Assembly: GCA_026400415.1 (NCBI GenBank)
Contig: JAPLPA010000396.1
Span: 1-8,649, forward strand
DNA from: Afipia sp.
GTDB taxonomy: Bacteria; Pseudomonadota; Alphaproteobacteria; Rhizobiales; Xanthobacteraceae
DNA length: 8,649 bases
Direction of reading: 5' to 3'
Numbering within the stretch: the stretch's first letter is position 1; each line of letters begins with the position of its first letter. The position numbers were made by a program, and so were the translations under genes. Below, one piece after another: positions 6,680-8,649 of the stretch. The notes below the pieces were generated by a model. That model saw nothing but the letters and a program-made list of their open reading frames with translations, made no database searches and was not told the DNA's origin.

Positions 6680-7330
6680 ATGGCCTGGACCCGCGAACAA
6701 ATGGCAGCCCGCGCCGCAAAGGAATTGCGCGATGGCTATTATGTCAATCTCGGCATCGGCATTCCGACACTGGTATCGAACTACATTCCTGATGGTGTGG
6801 ACGTTCAGTTGCAAAGCGAGAACGGCATGATGGGCATGGGTCCGTTCCCCTATGAGGGAGAAGAAGACGCCGATCTCATCAACGCCGGCAAACAGACCGT
6901 CACCGAGCTGCCGACCACGAGCTATTTCTCAAGCTCGGATTCGTTCGGCATGGTGCGCGGCGGCCATATCGACCTTTCCATCTTGGGTGCGATGCAGGTT
7001 TCTGAGGGCGGCGATCTCGCCAACTGGATGATCCCCGGCAAGATGGTCAAAGGCATGGGCGGCGCAATGGACCTCGTTGCCGGCGTCAAGCGCGTTATTG
7101 TCGTGATGGAGCATTCCGCAAAGGACGGCGCGAAGCTGTTGCACAAGTGCAATCTCCCGCTCACTGGCGAGAAGGTCGTCGATATGGTTGTCACCGATCT
7201 GGCGGTCTTCACGATCGACAAGCACGGCAAGGACGGAATGGCGTTGATCGAGCTTGCCGATGGCGTTTCGCTCGATGAAGTGAAATCGAAGACCGAAGCC
7301 AGCTACCGTGTGGCGCTGAAGAACGTCTGA
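6680..7330 (+). CDS. scoB: 3-oxoacid CoA-transferase subunit B
   Basis: Catalytic subunit (216 residues, full length for the family) of succinyl-CoA:3-ketoacid CoA-transferase. The active-site glutamate that forms the enzyme-CoA thioester is Glu47 in LQSENGMMG (44-52), the family's second signature. Other conserved blocks are GYYVNLGIGIPTLV (19-32), the glycine-rich SEGGDLANWMIPGKMVKGMGGAMDL (in part, about 113-136) and CNLPLTGEKVVDMVVTDLAVF (in part, about 157-176). The start is fixed by the AGGAG upstream. It would pair with ScoA, whose gene directly upstream is truncated, so ScoB probably has no functional partner encoded here. It ends nine bases before the stop of the convergent histidine kinase gene. 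No breaks are seen. A 3-oxoadipate-specific transferase (PcaJ-like) is a less likely alternative, since the sequence resembles the acetoacetate enzymes more. Confidence 0.93.
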   Translation: MAWTREQMAARAAKELRDGYYVNLGIGIPTLVSNYIPDGVDVQLQSENGMMGMGPFPYEGEEDADLINAGKQTVTELPTTSYFSSSDSFGMVRGGHIDLSILGAMQVSEGGDLANWMIPGKMVKGMGGAMDLVAGVKRVIVVMEHSAKDGAKLLHKCNLPLTGEKVVDMVVTDLAVFTIDKHGKDGMALIELADGVSLDEVKSKTEASYRVALKNV

Positions 7331-7339
7331 TCTGCGAAG

Positions 7340-8649
7340 TTAAGCTATCGCACTTGCGTGCGAGAAAACCACCTCGATCAAGGTGCCGGTGTGCGGCGCG
7401 GTCTTGATGTGGAATTTCGCCTTGTTGGCTTCGACGAGTGCCTTGGTCAGCGACAGGCTCACCGCTGAAGTGTCCGACGAAATCTGGTCCATCGCAGCCG
7501 ACGTCCTGAACGGCGCCATCGCGGCTGCGATCTCGTTGTCGTTCAGGCCGGGACCGGTATCGCGAACACGCAAAGCGATGTCGCCGAAATCGGTGGTCGC
7601 GGTCGAAACGATTACCTGTCCACCGGCATTGGCGAGATGAATCGAACTACCGATCAGGTTCAGGGCAATCTGGCGCAATGCGCGTGCGTCCGCTTTGACC
7701 GACGGCAGAGCGTGCGCCAATGATGTGCGAATGATGATGCGTTCGCGGTTGGCCTGCGGCTGCATCACCGCGACGCACTGTTCGATCAGGTGGTTGAGGT
7801 CCTGATTGGCAAACGCCAATTCGATTTTACCGGATTCGATGCGCGACAGATCGAGCAGATCGTCGATAATCGACATCACGCGCTGACCCGAAGCGCGGAT
7901 GTCCTTCATGTATTCGACGTAACGCTCGTTGCCGAGCGGGCCAAAACGCTCCTCGATCATGACGTCGGCGAAGCCGATGATGGCGTTGAGCGGCATGCGG
8001 ACTTCGTGACTTATCCTACCGAGTACGTCGGTTTTCGCAGTTGTCGCGCGATCGGATTGACGCCGCGCTTGCAGAAGTTCGCTTTCGTTTTTCTTCGATT
8101 GCGACAGATCGCGGAACACCGCAAAAAAACGTGGGCTATCCGGCCGCGTGCGGCCTATCGTCATCGATAGCGGAATTGTTGTGCCGTCGCGCACTTTGCC
8201 CAGCATGTCGCGGCCGTGATTGAGCAGGCTCGCGATGCTGGCACTCTTTGCATTTTCAAGATGATCAAGAACGGACTTCTGGCTTTCAGGCGCGAACAGG
8301 TCGATCAGATTGACGGCTGCGATTTCATCATTGCTGCGGCCGAATAAAGCTTCGGCGCTGCGGTTGCATGACAAGATGCGGCCGAGGCCGTCGAACATCA
8401 CGATGCCTTCGGCGGTGGTGTCGAGGATGGTCGAGAGCTCTTCGGCCTGCGTGGATTTTTCCGCGGAGGCTGCGGGCACTACATGCGCAGATGCCGTGGG
8501 CGCAAGTGCGGCGACGCTGGAGAACATCAACGCCATTGCGGGTTCATCGTCCCAGGAAATCGCAAACAATCGTGCGTCGAGAGTCTCGGTGCTGCCGGAT
8601 TTTGTCGTGGAGATGATAACCGGTGCTCCGGACTCCGAAGTGCTGGCGC
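7340..8649 (-). CDS. PAS-containing sensor histidine kinase, PdhS-like, 5'-partial
   Basis: This is the C-terminal part (436 codons visible) of a cytoplasmic-looking sensor kinase whose 5' end is beyond the window. The frame is open to the edge, and the TTG at 8569 is internal. In order it holds an Ala/Ser-rich stretch, a PAS domain (ILDTTAEGIVMFDGLGRIL to FFAVFRDLSQSKK, about 8424-8088), a helical linker, a HisKA domain with the phospho-accepting His in ISHEVRMPLNAIIGFADVM (His codon 8006-8008) and ERFGPLGNERYVEYMKDI, and an HATPase domain. The HisKA region resembles the PdhS/PleC/DivJ cell-cycle kinases of Hyphomicrobiales. In the ATPase domain the G1 box DTGPGL is kept (7544-7561), but the N-box reads NLIGSSIHLA where relatives have NLLSNSIKFT, and the G2 region reads DTSAVSLSLTKAL in place of GTGLGLPLTKAL. 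ATP binding may be weak or lost, which would make it a phosphatase, a scaffold or a regulated pseudokinase. No receiver domain is in view. Confidence 0.85.
   Translation of the reverse strand, partial: ASTSESGAPVIISTTKSGSTETLDARLFAISWDDEPAMALMFSSVAALAPTASAHVVPAASAEKSTQAEELSTILDTTAEGIVMFDGLGRILSCNRSAEALFGRSNDEIAAVNLIDLFAPESQKSVLDHLENAKSASIASLLNHGRDMLGKVRDGTTIPLSMTIGRTRPDSPRFFAVFRDLSQSKKNESELLQARRQSDRATTAKTDVLGRISHEVRMPLNAIIGFADVMIEERFGPLGNERYVEYMKDIRASGQRVMSIIDDLLDLSRIESGKIELAFANQDLNHLIEQCVAVMQPQANRERIIIRTSLAHALPSVKADARALRQIALNLIGSSIHLANAGGQVIVSTATTDFGDIALRVRDTGPGLNDNEIAAAMAPFRTSAAMDQISSDTSAVSLSLTKALVEANKAKFHIKTAPHTGTLIEVVFSHASAIA

Noticed and set aside
7331..7339. Bidirectional terminator between scoB and the kinase gene
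   Set aside because: The gap is only nine bases and I find no stable hairpin followed by a T run at or around it.

Overview
The window comes from an alphaproteobacterium of the order Hyphomicrobiales. The Bradyrhizobium/Rhodopseudomonas/Afipia group is most likely, judging by the protein sequences (ScoA/ScoB, a PdhS-like kinase, an AsmA protein), the moderately high GC and the densely packed genes. The genus is an inference and cannot be fixed from the sequence alone. No RNA genes, insertion sequences, CRISPR arrays or phage genes were seen.

Layout. (1) Positions 2-3857, + strand: an operon-like block with a GlpD-like FAD-dependent dehydrogenase (5' end outside the window) and a polyamine-type ABC importer, potG (ATPase), potH (permease) and potI (permease). 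Successive genes overlap as ATGA, ATGA and TAATG, the pattern of translational coupling. No substrate-binding protein is in view. (2) Positions 3859-5841, - strand: an AsmA-family inner-membrane-anchored protein, convergent with potI with one base between stop codons. (3) Positions 5842-6040: a short region with no convincing gene. (4) Positions 6041-7330, + strand: scoA-scoB, the two subunits of a 3-oxoacid CoA-transferase. (5) Positions 7340-8649, - strand: a PAS-containing sensor histidine kinase open to the window edge, convergent with scoB.

The main observation is that three of the seven genes look broken, each in a way visible in the DNA. The glpD-like gene is frameshifted by an exact 8-bp tandem duplication. 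potH is frameshifted, most simply by a 2-bp GA duplication. scoA lacks its N-terminal portion, including the CoA-transferase GGF signature, and its homology begins directly after TAATAA. In addition, the GlpD-like protein has lost three motifs that line the glycerol-3-phosphate site in canonical GlpD, while the rest of the fold is well kept. This suggests that the dehydrogenase-importer operon served some substrate other than glycerol-3-phosphate before it was damaged. The histidine kinase keeps its phospho-accepting His but has a degraded ATP-binding domain (N-box and G2 box).

Working together: in an intact relative, the importer would probably bring in a small cationic or phosphorylated compound that the FAD enzyme oxidises. 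ScoAB would activate ketone bodies or 3-oxoacids with succinyl-CoA. Here both modules look crippled, so the window may record gene decay in one strain, or consensus errors in the assembly. Raw reads and relatives would separate these.
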